A DNA stretch of 64,000 nucleotides, taken from positions 64,972,220 through 65,036,219 of the forward strand of contig NC_089788.1 of the NCBI RefSeq assembly GCF_040412425.1, written 5' to 3'. The stretch is from Macrobrachium rosenbergii. Lineage: Eukaryota; Arthropoda; Malacostraca; Decapoda; Palaemonidae. How positions within the stretch are numbered: position 1 is the first letter of the stretch; every line of letters starts with the position of its first letter. This document shows, in pieces, positions 35,310 to 47,829 of the stretch. The translations under genes were made by a program, and so were the position numbers. The notes under the pieces are model-generated. The model was not told the DNA's origin, ran no database searches, and saw only the letters and a program-made list of their open reading frames with translations.

Positions 35310-38300
35310 AAATGGCTTTTATAGGGCAAATAAAAAGATTGCTGGAACAACTAAAGGAGAATGGTATGGTCTTGACTGCTGGCTATCTTGATTTTTGCAA
35401 CAAAGTTTGGAGCAATGAACACCCACAGATGACCAACTTCAGATGTGTGTAACTGTCTGACAAAGCAGTTTGCTAACCCACCTATGCTCAGAAGCGAAGA
35501 CTCCTGCAAAAGTTTGTATCATGCTTAGGTAAGACTTTAGCTTACCAGTTTCAGAACGATTAAGCTTTCAGAAAACATTTGATTTATATAGATAAGAGGA
35601 CAGGGAAGGAAACCCACTGAGATAGACCCTCAAGAGATGCTATTACCATGTACAGTATTGCAAATGAAGTGGCAGATCTTGTTTGGGAGACTGGATCATC
35701 CTATAAGGTGTTTCCTCAAAATGGTGAACAAGTCTCTTCAAGTGTGTGGAAGTAGTTACATTATCATCCTAAAGTTGTAAGACCTGTTAAAGAGTGCTGG
35801 AAGAAGTTGCCAGCTACAGGAACACAATACAGTGGTGGATTTGATTATTGCCCCTTTCATGACATCAGTTGCAGAATCTATCCAACTTTCATTAGTAAAA
35901 TGGTGGCGGGTTAGGTTCATCTGGATTACTCACTGGTGATCCCAAGAAAAATGCAGAGCAACACCACTTGTGGTTGCAAAGTCAGGGTTAGGACCCTTGG
36001 CCTAGCAGAAGCCAGGAGAGATACAGGTACAGGAAGGGCAGATGATACAACAGGTGCTGCACGAGAAGGCACAGAAGTAGCAGTCAGTGGAACTGGTGCC
36101 ACAAGAGCATAGGTAGCACTGAAATTGTAGGACAGCAGGCTCAACTGGAACTGCCACAGGTCTTTTTAGCACAGGTGAAGGCAACCAGGGCTTCTATGGC
36201 GGCCAAACCAAAGATGGCTGAGTGAAAGAGTTAAGAGCGTTCTTGTAGATCTGTGGTTGAAATTACTATGGACACAAACTATTGGAAGTGTAGTTAGTAT
36301 TTATCAGAGGATTGCTTTTCTGTTTGGAAGGCAAATTATGTTGTCTGTGGACATTTGAGGCCATGAACAAGGGCACTGTTTGATGGATGGGGCTGAAATG
36401 AAACAAATGATTTTGTTAAGTCTCATCTCATTTTAGATCATTTAAATAATTTCTATTTAGATCTATGATTTATTATCTTAAACTAATCTACTTGTACTGT
36501 ACAGCATTTTACTGTTACTATACATTTAGTACTTGCATTTATAATGCAACTTTGAAGATTCTGTATAATAATAGTGTATTATGTTATTGTGAAATGTTGT
36601 TTTACTTGCTGAAATATTTAAATTACAGCTTTAACTTTTTGTATAAGGTAAAGTGTTTTACTAATGAATGTAATTTATGCTAAAACACTCATGAAAGGCT
36701 GGTGAATATACTGTTTTTAGAAAAGTTTCAGATATATAGAACTTAGTATAATGTAAATACTTTGTCAGTTTTCAAAGTGAATTAGAATGTCCATAATTAA
36801 ATTTCCTGCCCTCCTATACTATACATAGCTGTCTTGGTAGATTCTGTGTAATTTTGCAGGTGAATACAGGGTTAACTTAAGACAATAATTTTACTTAAAT
36901 TATACACAGTAATGTAATAAGGTAATAAATAGAAAACCAGGCTAAGTCATTATGGCTTTTGTAATAATTTTTCTTATGCATTTTAGATAATAATAAGTAG
37001 AAAAAAAAAAGTTTTTATTTTGTGACTACCTTCCTTTTCTGTTTCTTAGTTGTACTTTAAAAAGAGGAGTTGCTATACTGTATATGGATTTAAGCAGTTA
37101 ATGTATAAGAATTTTTTGAAAGTTAGTGAACATCCAAATAAACTACACATTCAAACAGAATTTTTTGAAAGTTAGTGAACATCCAAATAAACTTCACATT
37201 CAAATCAAAAACATGTTCCATTAACTAATTTTGTTCCATGACAGCTTTATCATTCATGTGGTCCTACATTCAAGGCTTCTGAATGTTCTCAGACACTGCA
37301 GTTTTTTTTCTAAGAATGAGAAAACAGTTGTAACACTGCATCCATCATCTGGAGGCCCAGGTGCCTCACTGTTCTTGAACCTGCAGAACTGTTAATTGTT
37401 GAGCTGAATTCCCAAGATTGTGTAGTTCACAGCACAATTGGCAGTATCCATCGTTGTTCCATGCTCATTAATTCATTATTCCTTCAAATTTCAGTCTCTC
37501 CACCCTTTTCATTCCTTTTCAGTTTTATCACTGGCACTAATCTGATTTTTAGTTTGTCTTGAGGCATTCCAGTGCTTGCTTTTGTCTTCATCACCTGCCA
37601 TGGGGTCAGTAGTTGCTATTAGTAAGTAATTGCCATTTTATTTTCTGAGAACAACCTTTTTTTTATCTGTTAGTGAAAGCTCCATTGAAATTTGTATATT
37701 GAAATTTTTATATTTTGATTTTCGCATTGTTGTGGTGTCAGTTAATTAGTTTTGGTGCTTACCACTAAGCAGGTGATGAGAGGTTGACTAGTTGATGGTT
37801 TAAAGTTTTTCTGTGCTTGCAATGGGTAACTTTAGTTGGTGTTATTTGATTATAATGTGAATGGAGCTGGTTGTACAGTCTTAATTCTATATTGTATTTT
37901 GATATTTTCCATATTTTGGTGTTCTTGTCCTTAAGTTTGTATTTCTTTTAATATAGCCATTTATTGAGTTAGTTACTTCTTTTTTATATGTATAGAGAAC
38001 TGTTTTTGCAGATTTTACAGTATCACATTCAAACTGCACAAAAGACAGGGTCCAGGTGGCATGTGCTGTGCTGCTACTGATTCTCAGGTATGTTCGACAA
38101 TACAGTGCAGTGTCTTTGGACATTTGAAGGCCACAAATGGTGGCATATGGGTTTCTATGAAAAAACTAGTTTTGCTTTAAGAACATTCAAGTGTTCAGAT
38201 ACAAATACAACTAGCTTTGACTCAGCAGCAACTGTTCCCTGCAATTAAAGCAAATGCCAATGATATGGGGAGTGAAGTTTAGATAAAATCCAGAAGTTCT

Positions 38301-38500
38301 GATAAAGACTTAATATTGCAGCCTCAAACTTGAACTTTGAACATGATAAGTGGGATATCACAATTGCTTTTAAGCTTTAGGAGAGTTTTTAACCTTAAAT
38401 TACTCTAGGTTCATTTGTCGTTTAGGTATAAATAAGGATTCAGGAATACAAATCTGAGTTTGTACCTATGTATTCCATATGGTCTAAAAAGTGAAAGAGC
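35310..38500. other. Region without a recognised gene
   Basis: AT-rich, with a 49-bp tandem duplication at 37109-37206. A moderately GC-rich patch at 35930-36200 contains repetitive AGCA/CAGG-like text that opens overlapping frames on the - strand without any known motif. Confidence 0.5.
37109..37206. repeat. Two-copy 49-bp tandem duplication
   Basis: GAATTTTTTGAAAGTTAGTG followed by AACATCCAAATAAACT and CACATTCAAA occurs twice with one substitution in the unit. Confidence 0.95.
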
Positions 38501-38503
38501 AAT

Positions 38504-38975
38504 AAAAAGGATTTTGACAAAGGAAAAATCTATTTCTGGAGAGGGGCCCGTGTCACCCGGTGAAAAGTCCATTCAGCACTTATTTCTAGGTAATTCCGTT
38601 GCTAGATACCAGAGAAAGCTAAATGAAATGCTGGAGTTACTACCCCCAGAGCGAGCTCCACTAGATGGAGTCCTGTATGGAAAAGGATGAACTACAAAAA
38701 CACGGAACCTTATCCTATAGAGATTCCCAATATCAAAAGTCCCAATGAGAGAGGTGCCGATACAAGCCCATGCACTACTCGTGGACTGTATACAAGGCAA
38801 CACTATCCGCATTCCATGTTAGCACCCACCCCACTAGAATGATGTTTACCATGGGAGGAGAGAATGAAAAACAGGGTGGGTCACGGGTGACATCGGGCCC
38901 CTCTCCAGAAATAGATTTTTCCTTTGTCAAAATCCTTTTTTTCTGGATCGGGTCCCGTGTCAGCCGGTGAAATAA
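38504..38975. repeat. Inverted-repeat structure with conserved-loop hairpin, copies 2 and 3
   Basis: Arm 38504-38561 (GGATTTTGACAAAGGAAAAA, then TCTATTTCTGGAGAGGGGCC and GTGTCACCCGG) is repeated in inverted orientation at 38881-38941. Past the second arm the sequence again reads TTCTGGATCGGGTCCCGTGT, so the right side alone folds as a hairpin around TTTTTCCTTTGTCAAAATCC. The 320 bp between the arms encode nothing recognisable. Confidence 0.8.
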
Positions 38976-38979
38976 TAAC

Positions 38980-40065
38980 AGAGAAATAAACATCATTCTT
39001 ATGCTATTAAAGAATTAAATAGAGACATTGAAAACTAGGAGAATTCTACCCTGAACAATAGTAAGGTCCTCTAATTCATGTAAAGAAAATAATGAAAGTG
39101 GTCACCGTCTAAGATCATGAGCTTAGAATAGAACCTGAATAGGCTTGTATTAAGAAAATACTTCCTGCCTAATAGCAGACCCAATGACGTCAGTATCCCC
39201 CCCTCTTTGCAAACCTATGAACAGTAATGATGGTCTATATGCAAACTTGAACATGGATCCAGGCAAATAGTAAAGTCAAACTACGTTGAATTCTTATAAC
39301 AGCCATAAGATATATATGAACCTAGGAGAAATACAGCAAATTTTAAAGGCTTCTGAAACCTTCCTTGGATATCCGCAATTTGTAAATGTACACATTCCAT
39401 TCACATTTACAGAAATACATGTATAACATCTTTCATTAAAAACACCCTACTATATGATATTCAGTTGAAGCCTTAAGTCTCGTAGCTTTTCAATTTGACA
39501 ATCTTGGACTTTAATGCTCGTGGAACAACTGTTGTCAAAAGTCTGAAATTTACAGTAGTACAATATTATAGAACAATGTTGCCTAAATTACAATATTCCC
39601 TATTGAATATTTCTTTTCAGTCCATAATGTAATTTCTTTGTGGTCGCTGTTTCAGTAATATTCTTACCATTTTTGTAATGGAGTGTATCCTATTACTGTA
39701 CTGTATATATATCAAAGTGACCACTTCTCGATGATTGATTTGATACTGTGAATTAACCCAACAGCTACCTTACACATACTATATTTATGTGTAAAAATGA
39801 TTAGCAAAAATAAGTGAAATTCCACTTTTGAATTAATGACAGCAATCAATATAAATAGGTTTTTATTATCAATAATATATGAGGCATCTTGAAAAATCAC
39901 ATTCTCATCTCTCCCAAAATCTAATTGTTGCTCTTCACAGAGCCTTTAACATTTGGTCAACCTTTAATTAAAATCCACACATCTTTTGATAGTTATGGTG
40001 ACTTAGACCAATATGCAAACGAAACCTCCTGCAGAATATTTTTTGCAGATATAAGAAGTCCCATT
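38980..40065. other. Region without a recognised gene
   Basis: AT-rich; nothing recognised on either strand. Confidence 0.5.
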
Positions 40066-40091
40066 CAAAATATATCATCTTTCTTTTGACC

Positions 40092-41803
40092 TTATTTATC
40101 CCACTGTATAGCAGGGTCGGTTGCTCGAGTCAACTTTTTCCATCTATTTCTGTTCCTTGCATCTTCCACCCCCTGTCCCACCTCACCCATACCCCTCCTC
40201 ACCACATCCATCCATTTGATCCGCTGACAGCTCACACTCCTCCTCCCCATTGCTGGCATGTTCTTAGCTTTCTTGATTGGTTCCACCTCCTCTCTTCTTA
40301 TTACATTGCCTCAGTATCTCAGACGAGCTTTCTGAGCCTTCTCCTTTATGTTGCATGTACCACACATTCTTCTTATGTCTTGACTCTCCCTGCTTTCCTT
40401 TAGTGATATTCCAGCAATCCATCTCACCATCCTCATCTCAGTACTTTCCAACAGTCCCTCCTCTTTCCTCTTAAGTGCCCAAGTTTCTGCCTCATATAAT
40501 AGTACAGGCCTGATAACTGTCTTATAAATTTTCATTTTGAGCCTTAATGGCATTTTCTTGTCTAAAACAACTCCAGTTACTTCCCTCCATTTTCGCCATG
40601 CTTCTTTTACTCTCAGTGCTTTGTCAGTACCTCCCTCCTCTGCTATTATTGATCCCAAGTAGTTAAACTCATTGTTCTGTTTTAGCACTGTACCATCTTC
40701 CACTTGAATGTTTACTTCTTGGTCTACTTTACTACTAATCAGTATCTCTGCCTTTCCAATATTCACTTTCAATCCTTTCTTTTTTAGGGCTCCTTTCCAT
40801 GCTAAAATCTTTTTTGCAGTTCTTCTTCTGTGTCTGCTATAATGACTAAATCATCAGCAAACATCAGTTCCCACAGTTCTTCATTGTTCCTAATTTTGAT
40901 GTCAAAGTGTCTATAATGACAAGGAACAAGATTGGACTCAGAGCTGATCCCTGATGGAGGCCAACCTCCACAGGGAATTCCTGAGTCTCCCCATATTTTG
41001 TCAGCACACTGGTTCTTGCTCTCTCACACATCATCTTCACTAACCTTACCAACTTCTCTGGTACTCCTCTCTTTCTCAAACATCAATAAACTACTCTTCT
41101 TGGTACCATGTTATATGCCTTTTCAAGATCCACAAAACACATGTAAACTTCTAAATATTTCTCTTGGACTTGTCTCAGTATAAAAATAGCACCCACTGTG
41201 CTCTTTCCTTTCATAAACCCAAACTGCTGCTCATGTATATCTATCAACTCTCTCAACCTCCCTTCTACTATTCTTTCTATTATCTTGAATACATGCTCCA
41301 AAAGCTCTATTCCTCTGTAGTTCCCACAGTTTAACACGTCTCTTTTTTGGTTTATACATTTTAATCATACAACTATCGTTCCAGTCCTTTGGCATTTCCT
41401 CTACATCCCAGATGTTTTCCAACAGTGAGTGCACCCACTCTTTACCTAGATTTCCCAATGCTTTAATCATTTTTATTGTTACCTCTGACTTTCCTAGAGC
41501 TGTATTTACTTTTCTGTTCTTTATAGCATTCTCGACTTCACTCTTTCTGATGTTTGCTATTGGTCCTTCTACTGGAAGAACATTTTCCAGTTCTTCACAC
41601 TTATTCTTAGTGTTTAATAGCTGTGAAAAATATTCTTTCCATCTTCTCTTGACCTCTTCTTCCTCAAGTAAGATATTTCCATTTTCATCTTTAATAATTC
41701 CTACCTCTCCTACATCCTGCCTGTCTTTTCTTCTCGCTTCTGCAGTTCTGTAGATTATCATTTCTCCCTTTGGTGTCCCCATCTTCTCATACCACTCTCT
41801 CAT
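40092..41803 (-). pseudogene. RTE-like reverse transcriptase and C-terminal region
   Basis: From high to low coordinates the frames read DENGNILLEEEEVKRRWKEY, MPKDWNDSCMIKMYKPKK, NYRGIELLEHVFKIIERIVE, QFGFMKGKSTVGAIFILRQ, MCFVDLEKAYNMVPR (catalytic F-V-D), GLHQGSALSPILFLVIID, MFADDLVIIADTEEE-like text in the gap near 40850 (F-A-D-D), FNYLGSIIAEEGG, KIYKTVIRPVLLYEAETWAL and MRMVRWIAGI, ending RIKWMDVVRRGM. The order is that of RTE-type polymerases. At least five frame breaks are present. Confidence 0.9.
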
Positions 41804-42545
41804 GGCTTCTCCCTTTGCAATCGCTACCTTTCACTTTGTTTCCCTCTTTGTCCATCTATACTCCTCTCTTGTTTGGTAGTTATCTTCTTCCCACCCTTTT
41901 CTAGCTACTCTCTTTTCCTTCACAGCTGTTTGAACCTCTTAATTCCACCACCATGTTTCTCTTTCCTGTTGCTGCTTACCACTTGTCCTCCCACACACCT
42001 CTGCTGCTCTTGGAACCACAATCCCTTTCATATCATCCCATATCTCTTCAGGCGATTGTGACATTCCATTTACATACCTCTTCTCTGGCTCTCTCCACTT
42101 TACTTCTGAACTCTCTTGCCTTCTCCCCCTTCAGCTTCCAAGTTTTGATCCTCCTATTCCTGGCTTGGGACTTTTCTTTTCCTTATTGCTTTCAACCTAA
42201 AATCTGCCACTGCCAGTTTATGTTGAGCTACAACAGATTCATTTGGAATAACCTTACAATCCATAATGATTTTCTTGTCTTCCTTCCGAACCAAAAAATA
42301 ATCAATTTGTGTCTCATTTTGTCCACTTTTGTATGTTACCATATGAATTCTCCCTTTCTCAAACTGTATTCATGATTACCAGATTCATGGCTTCTGCTAA
42401 TTCCAACATTCTATCACCCTCCTGGTTTCTTCTTTCAAAACCTCTTCCTCCATGCATCCCTTCAAAGCCATCAGAACTCTCACCTACATGGACATTCATG
42501 TCCCCAGATAACACTCACTTCTTGGAACTTTGTCTATATATTCTT

Positions 42546-42947
42546 CTAATTTTCCTCTGAATTCCTCCTCCTCCTCCTCTTCACTACACCCTTGTTGGGG
42601 GTGTATGCCGAGATGATATGCCATACTCTCTTATCTTTACCAAACTTTAAGCCCATAAGCCTGTCACTGATACGCTGGACCTCTGTGACGTTCTCCTGCA
42701 GATCTGGATGGAGAATAATTCCTACCCCATTTCTCCTTGTATCTTCCCCTGTGTAGTAAATTTTATATCCTTCTCCAAGCTTTTTTGCAATTTTCCCCTT
42801 CCATTTGGTCTCTTGTATACATAGAATCATAATTTTCCTTCTCTGCATGACATCAACCAACTCTCCTTTCTTTTTCCAATCCTTTCTCCTCACTAACTTC
42901 TTTAGCCGCAGCCGTGACTTCTGCAGTACCTTTTGCATATTTCTCAC
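42546..42947 (-). pseudogene. RTE-like endonuclease domain
   Basis: Reads RRKIMILCIQETKWKGKIAK, then GYKIYYTGEDTRRNGVGIIL and GLKFGKDKRVWHIISAYTPN. I-x-x-x-C-(I/V)-Q-E-T-(K/R), R-N-G-V-G-(I/V)-(I/V)-L and (I/V)-S-A-Y-(A/T)-P are the metal-binding Glu and active-site blocks of apurinic-type LINE endonucleases. The frame breaks after AYTPN. The later G-D-(F/M)-N-(A/V) and S-D-H blocks are only traceable in other frames (ETQIDYFLVRKEDKK at about 42300). Confidence 0.88.
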
Positions 42948-43179
42948 TGCTGTCAGGGGATACTGCAGCGGTCGCTTATTGGGTACGCCCTAGCCCTATT
43001 GCATTCCATCATTGACTCAAGAATCATTATTTAGTTTTTGCCACATCATACTCGGGTGGCTAGACCAGGCAGCAATTCTCCCCATTTATCGGGTCTTGAG
43101 ACTGGCAGCAAGTTGGACTGGCTTGTCCACCCCCCGGGCTGGGTTTCCATACAAAATATATCTGGAAATGAAATAAGTT

Positions 43180-43290
43180 TCAGAGGCCACCTACCTACTT
43201 TCAATTTCCTTTCCAGCACTTCATGACCTCATAGGCCCCAATGCTTGCTCTTTAGCCTAAACTCTATATTCCATTCCATTCCATTCCAAA
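43180..43290 (+). repeat. ATTCC-tailed retroposon, 3' fragment
   Basis: TTCCTTTCCAGCACTTCATG, ACCTCATAGGCCCCAATGCT and (ATTCC)n match the end of the full copies at 44.3 and 45.3 kb. Only the last ~100 bases are present. Confidence 0.85.
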
Positions 43291-44325
43291 CTAATGTCTT
43301 ATTAGTTGTTATTTAATTATGTAATTGTATAACTTTTGTTTGTACTTACACTCTGTATTATTACATAGAGTCATCACAAAGAGACAGTGATAGTAGATCA
43401 AAGATTACCAATCCATGTTCTCTCCAGAACTCAGATCTCCAGTTTTACTGGGTACCAGAGTGGTTTTCCACTATGGTTTTTACAATTGAGTGTTATGGAG
43501 TGGTATACCAAGGCCTCAGTACTTCAGCGGTGTACAGTACATGAATGGCATATTGTGGTATTGGTGTGACAAAATCCAGGCAATGTCAACTAGGATGGTA
43601 AGTAGCCCTCAAATTAGATGTTATGGGATCTGACTTTATATGTGGTGAAACCTAATGAGTAACAAAGACCTTACAGTATAACCTACTGACTGTTCTAGAT
43701 GGCCTACAATTGACATGCACAACTTATGCAGTACAGGAATTCCATATAGCTTCTGCCATAACCTAATTTGTACTTTAAACTTTTCATTCTGTTTCTGAGA
43801 TTTAGGTGCAAAGTGCATAAGCTCTAAATAGTTAGTTGAAAGAACTATCTTAATATTATAACAGTACTCCTGTCTACATCTATGACACGTAATGTACAAA
43901 TCACAATATTCACACAATATATGAAAATACCGTGTACAGTGTTGATGTGCTTTTTTATTCAATTAAAATCTTAGCATGCTCTAAACATAATTTACCGCAT
44001 AGATAATATACAAAAATTCTATTAATCTTGCCATGCAGACAAAGAGGTATGGCATATATAAGTCCCATTTGATGGTGGTGACAAGGAGGTTTTTAGTTGT
44101 AATTGGAATCATGAAATTCTACTTCTTTAAACAAAAAAATCTTAGCTTTCCAGACCATGTTATCACAAAATGAAAATGAATGATTTTAACTAGATATAAC
44201 TACAATTGTATGCTTCATTTTGTATCTTGTTCTGATAAACTCAGTAATGCTTATTACCACAATACAATTAGAAGATCCCTTTTCAGTGAGATTTTTTTTA
44301 TGTATAATTTTGCTTTTTATTGTGT

Positions 44326-44636
44326 CCCCGTAGCGGGGTAGTGCCATCAGTGCACCTCAAGGGGTGCACTGTTGTCATTACTAAAGGTTCTTTGCAGCGT
44401 CCCTTTGGCCACGAACTGCAACTCCTTTCATTCCTTTTACTGTACTTCTTTTCATATCTTTCTTCCATCCTGCTATCCACCCTCTCCTAACAATTATGTG
44501 CAACTGCAAGGTTTTCCTCCCGTTACACTTTTCAAACCTACCTACTCTCAGTTTCCTTTCCAGCACTGAATGACCTCATAGGTCCCAGGGCTTGGCCTTT
44601 GGCCTAAACTCTGTATATTCCATTCCATTCCATTTC
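44326..44636 (+). mobile_element. ATTCC-tailed short retroposon (SINE-like), copy with 9-bp target duplication
   Basis: The flanks TTATTGTGT at 44317-44325 and 44637-44645 bound a 311-bp unit. It starts CCCCGTAGCGGGG (hairpin) and then has a second perfect hairpin, CAGTGCACC-TCAAG-GGTGCACTG less one bulge. The 3' half ends CACTGAATGACCTCATAGGT, GGCCTTTGGCCTAAACT and (ATTCC)n. No GTTCGA-type B box was found, so a tRNA origin is not supported. I associate the 3' part with a very common decapod repeat. Confidence 0.8.
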
Positions 44637-45325
44637 TTATTGTGTATTCTTGATTCACTCATCATTATTTTACATTTGTAATTTCACGCAATGTACAGAC
44701 AGAATTCTTATGCTAGAGGTTTCTTGTACAGTATTTTACTTTTTTCCTGTTATTTTTTTAATCACTATTAGTGTATCAGCACTACTGGTTAGATGTCAGA
44801 ACTACAACAGTGACATTATATAGCCTCTGTCCAGTTAGTTTTTTTTTTTTTTTTTTTTTTTGTTACTGTTATTCCCTATACTGTGGAATTTTCCCTTGAG
44901 AGAATGAATATTGAGGCCACGGTGAGGTCATCATTACTTCTGTGTTTAGTTTTTCCCCTGGTTCCATGCTGTTCTACAGTACTGTACTCTCTCGTCAGGT
45001 GGTGTTTGAGTGGCTAGGACTCCTCTTGTGCTTTGCTGCTCTGTCATCTTCAGTACCTTGCTGTTCATTGAGCCCTTCCCTCAACAGTCGGTACCATAGA
45101 GTTTCATGGCCACTGCTGAATTGTGGATGAACCCCATATAGAGAAAATTCCCACAACATTAATTGCTTCATATACCTAGACAGAATTAACATCAACACTA
45201 TGCTGAACACTTTTGCGCACACGCATTGCCAATCACTGCTCGCTTGCATGCACTTACATTTCCTGGATAATGAGGCCCTCTCTGTACAATATGTCTTTTA
45301 CACCATCCGTTAAGTCTTTCTACCC

Positions 45326-45601
45326 CGGTGAAGGTACTACCGTCAGTGCACCTCTCACGGTGCACTGTAGGCCGATAGCTGCGACCTCTTTCATTCCTTT
45401 ACTGCACCTCTGTTCATGTTTTCTTTCTTCCATCTTACTTTCCACCCGCTCCTAATCATTGTTTCGTAGCGCAACTGCGAGGTTTTCCTCCTGTTACACC
45501 TTTAAAACCTTTTTACTCTCAACTCCCTTTTCAGCGCTGAATGGCCTCATAGGTCTTAATGCTTGGCCTTTGGCCTAAATTGTATATTCCATTCCATTCC
45601 A
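45326..45601 (+). mobile_element. ATTCC-tailed short retroposon, second copy
   Basis: Same family as the copy at 44.3 kb: hairpin CAGTGCACC..GGTGCACTG, TTTCATTCCTTTACTGCACC, CTTTCCACCCGCTCCTAA, GCGCTGAATGGCCTCATAGG, GGCCTTTGGCCTAAATT and (ATTCC)n. The first hairpin is degraded to CCCCGGTGAAGG. No clear target duplication. Confidence 0.8.
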
Positions 45602-46189
45602 GCTACATTTTAGGTTTTTCTCCTTCTCTTTCCGATAATATTCTTCCGAATTATAAACTCTCTCCATAAGACTACACCATCTCAAAACACTGAGCCACCC
45701 TTTCACCTATGGTATTCTTTTTACGACCTCTTCTAGGCATCTTCGCATTTCTTATATCTTGACTCAGTGATAGGCTATGGTTCAACTAAATAGAGGTAAA
45801 CATTTCTCATCCATTCAGTTCTTCATATACAAATGTACAACATACACAATCCACCTTAACAGTTTCATCCTTTTTTTATTTTATTTGTTTTCAAAACCCT
45901 CATTTAATCTTTGTAAGAAAAGTTGGCTGAACATTTTCTCCTTACATTTCAACCTTGGCTTTCAAGACACTACAAGTCTATTTATTTTGCCCACCTCCTG
46001 CTACTTCCCTTGCTTCGCCTGTGACTGCTCTTCTCTCATCATACCGTCGTCCATTATATCACTCCCAAATCCCCATACAAATCAACCCTTTCCATTCCTC
46101 CGAATCCAAATTAACATTCATAGCTCCATATGCTGATGAATAGGTGTTTGCAGCAGACTCTCAACGGTGATCAAAACTAATTAAAGCTA
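45602..46189. other. C/T-rich sequence, unassigned
   Basis: Open frames at 45777-46143 (+) are rich in Phe, Ser, Leu, Pro and follow from the base composition; no motif recognised. Confidence 0.4.
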
Positions 46190-46895
46190 TAGTTGTCAAG
46201 TTTCAGTTCTCCAATACCTTAAGGGTACTCAGGCGAACATAGGCCAGATTTCCCGAACTTCCCACAACAGACCCGAAGCCAAAACCTAAAGAAGAGAAGT
46301 CATCCTACTTTTGACAAGTGCGCAGGCAGACAAAGGGTTGTGACGACAGACACCGGGCACCGCCTAAGAATAACATATACGTCGGTCAGAATTTACGCCT
46401 TTTCGCACAAAAAAATTAAAATTTAATGGTTTTTAATAAGTGAGGGCTATCTTAAATGTTCTTAGTTATTATCTATGATTTTTTTTTTACCAACAAAAGG
46501 CCTGAATTCTTGAATGAGTTCAACCTAAGTGTGATTATCACAGTGACATTAATTCATATTTGAGTTTTTAATTACTAACCACAATTGTTACCAATTTATG
46601 AAACAAAGAAAATAAAGCATTATCAATGTGGATATGTTTAATGAAAAATTTTTAAGGTTTTATATTCTTATGTTACGAAATACACAAATTATTATTTCAT
46701 AATTTTTTACATCTTGCGTGTCTTTCTCCTCTATTGGACCATAGGCTACTCTTGTTTCAAATCCTTGGTCTGATAAACATACTTCATTTAACAAAAAAAG
46801 TTACTTAACTCTTCAGGCAATACCACTAAGGTAGCAATATAATCTGATAAGGTTTCACCTGAAGATTTTCCTTCCGTAAGTTTTATCTCCATAAA

Positions 46896-46898
<3 letters not shown>

Positions 46899-46966
<68 letters not shown>
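46899..46966. repeat. (AT)n microsatellite
   Basis: About 34 AT units; it interrupts the possible coding remnant of the THAP element. Confidence 0.98.
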
Positions 46967-46971
<5 letters not shown>

Positions 46972-47483
46972 CCATGGCTTTGAACTTTTCCACGAATTCA
47001 CTCGCTGGTTTCGCTAAGGCCCCATCCAGTTTCTAAATTTTTCCCAAGAAATGGACATTGAAGAAAATTTTTACGGTGTATCCAGTAAAATTAGCTAGCT
47101 CTTCTTTTTCTACTGCTTCTTTAAATTCTATTTTTGTATCTTTAAAATTGATAGAATTTCTACCGGTTTTGCCGTTCTCAGAAAGAAATCCCTCGTCATT
47201 TGACAGTTAAAAAGAAGCGTTGCGGACAAGCTTAATTCGCGATCGATGGCTTCATCTGTACGTAATTTTGAGATGAAGCTGGTGCCATATAATCTGCCTG
47301 AGAACCTTCAGTTAACTTTTTATCACAATTTTCTTATTCTATATTATATTTACTACCTAAAAGAGAGATATTCCTGCACAAAAGGCCATTGCACGATATT
47401 TTACAAGACCTATACATCTGGAACGTGTCTTCACTATGCTTTAATTTTTTGCATCATACACATCTGAACAGATAAATTTTCTC

Positions 47484-47484
<1 letters not shown>

Positions 47485-47559
<75 letters not shown>
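47485..47559. repeat. (GA)n microsatellite
   Basis: About 37 uninterrupted GA units. Confidence 0.98.
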
Positions 47560-47561
<2 letters not shown>

Positions 47562-47829
47562 ACATATATTCCGAGAATCTTATTGAGAAATTTCTCAAAT
47601 ATTTCTTGTTAGTACGTAATGTTCCTAAACAAAGGGAAAATACCAAAAAATCCCAATGGCAAATTATGTATCACAGCCTGTGCTGACGTAAAGTCAGACT
47701 TATCTTACAAAACGAATAATTGTCATTAAAATAATCACCCATATATTGTGTGCTGTTAGTGCAAGAGTAATTTCAATAAAACTTACTCAAAAAGAAAATG
47801 ATGAACAAAACACGAGCAACCTTCGTTAA

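Larger units (their letters stand above)
40077..43151 (-). mobile_element. RTE-like non-LTR retrotransposon, near full length (3.08 kb) with 11-bp target duplication
   Basis: Flanked by the direct repeat CAAAATATATC at 40066-40076 and 43152-43162, which gives both boundaries. On the - strand it carries, in order, an untranslated leader, an apurinic-type endonuclease, a reverse transcriptase and a C-terminal region ending ATDPAIQWDK just before the 3' end. A length of about 3 kb with one fused endonuclease-RT protein is typical of RTE-clade elements. The coding sequence is cut by several frameshifts, so this copy is dead, but the intact ends and low decay suggest a moderately recent insertion. 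Clade assignment is by motif reading only. Confidence 0.85.

Noticed and set aside
35926..36184. Ala/Ser/Pro-rich - strand frames
   Set aside because: They arise from low-complexity CAGG/AGCA-like sequence and have no recognisable domain.
40086..42993. Several + strand ORFs rich in Ser, Phe, Pro
   Set aside because: They are complements of the RTE-like endonuclease and RT frames and carry no motif.
47434..47646. Ser-Leu repeat ORF
   Set aside because: Translation of the (GA)n microsatellite.
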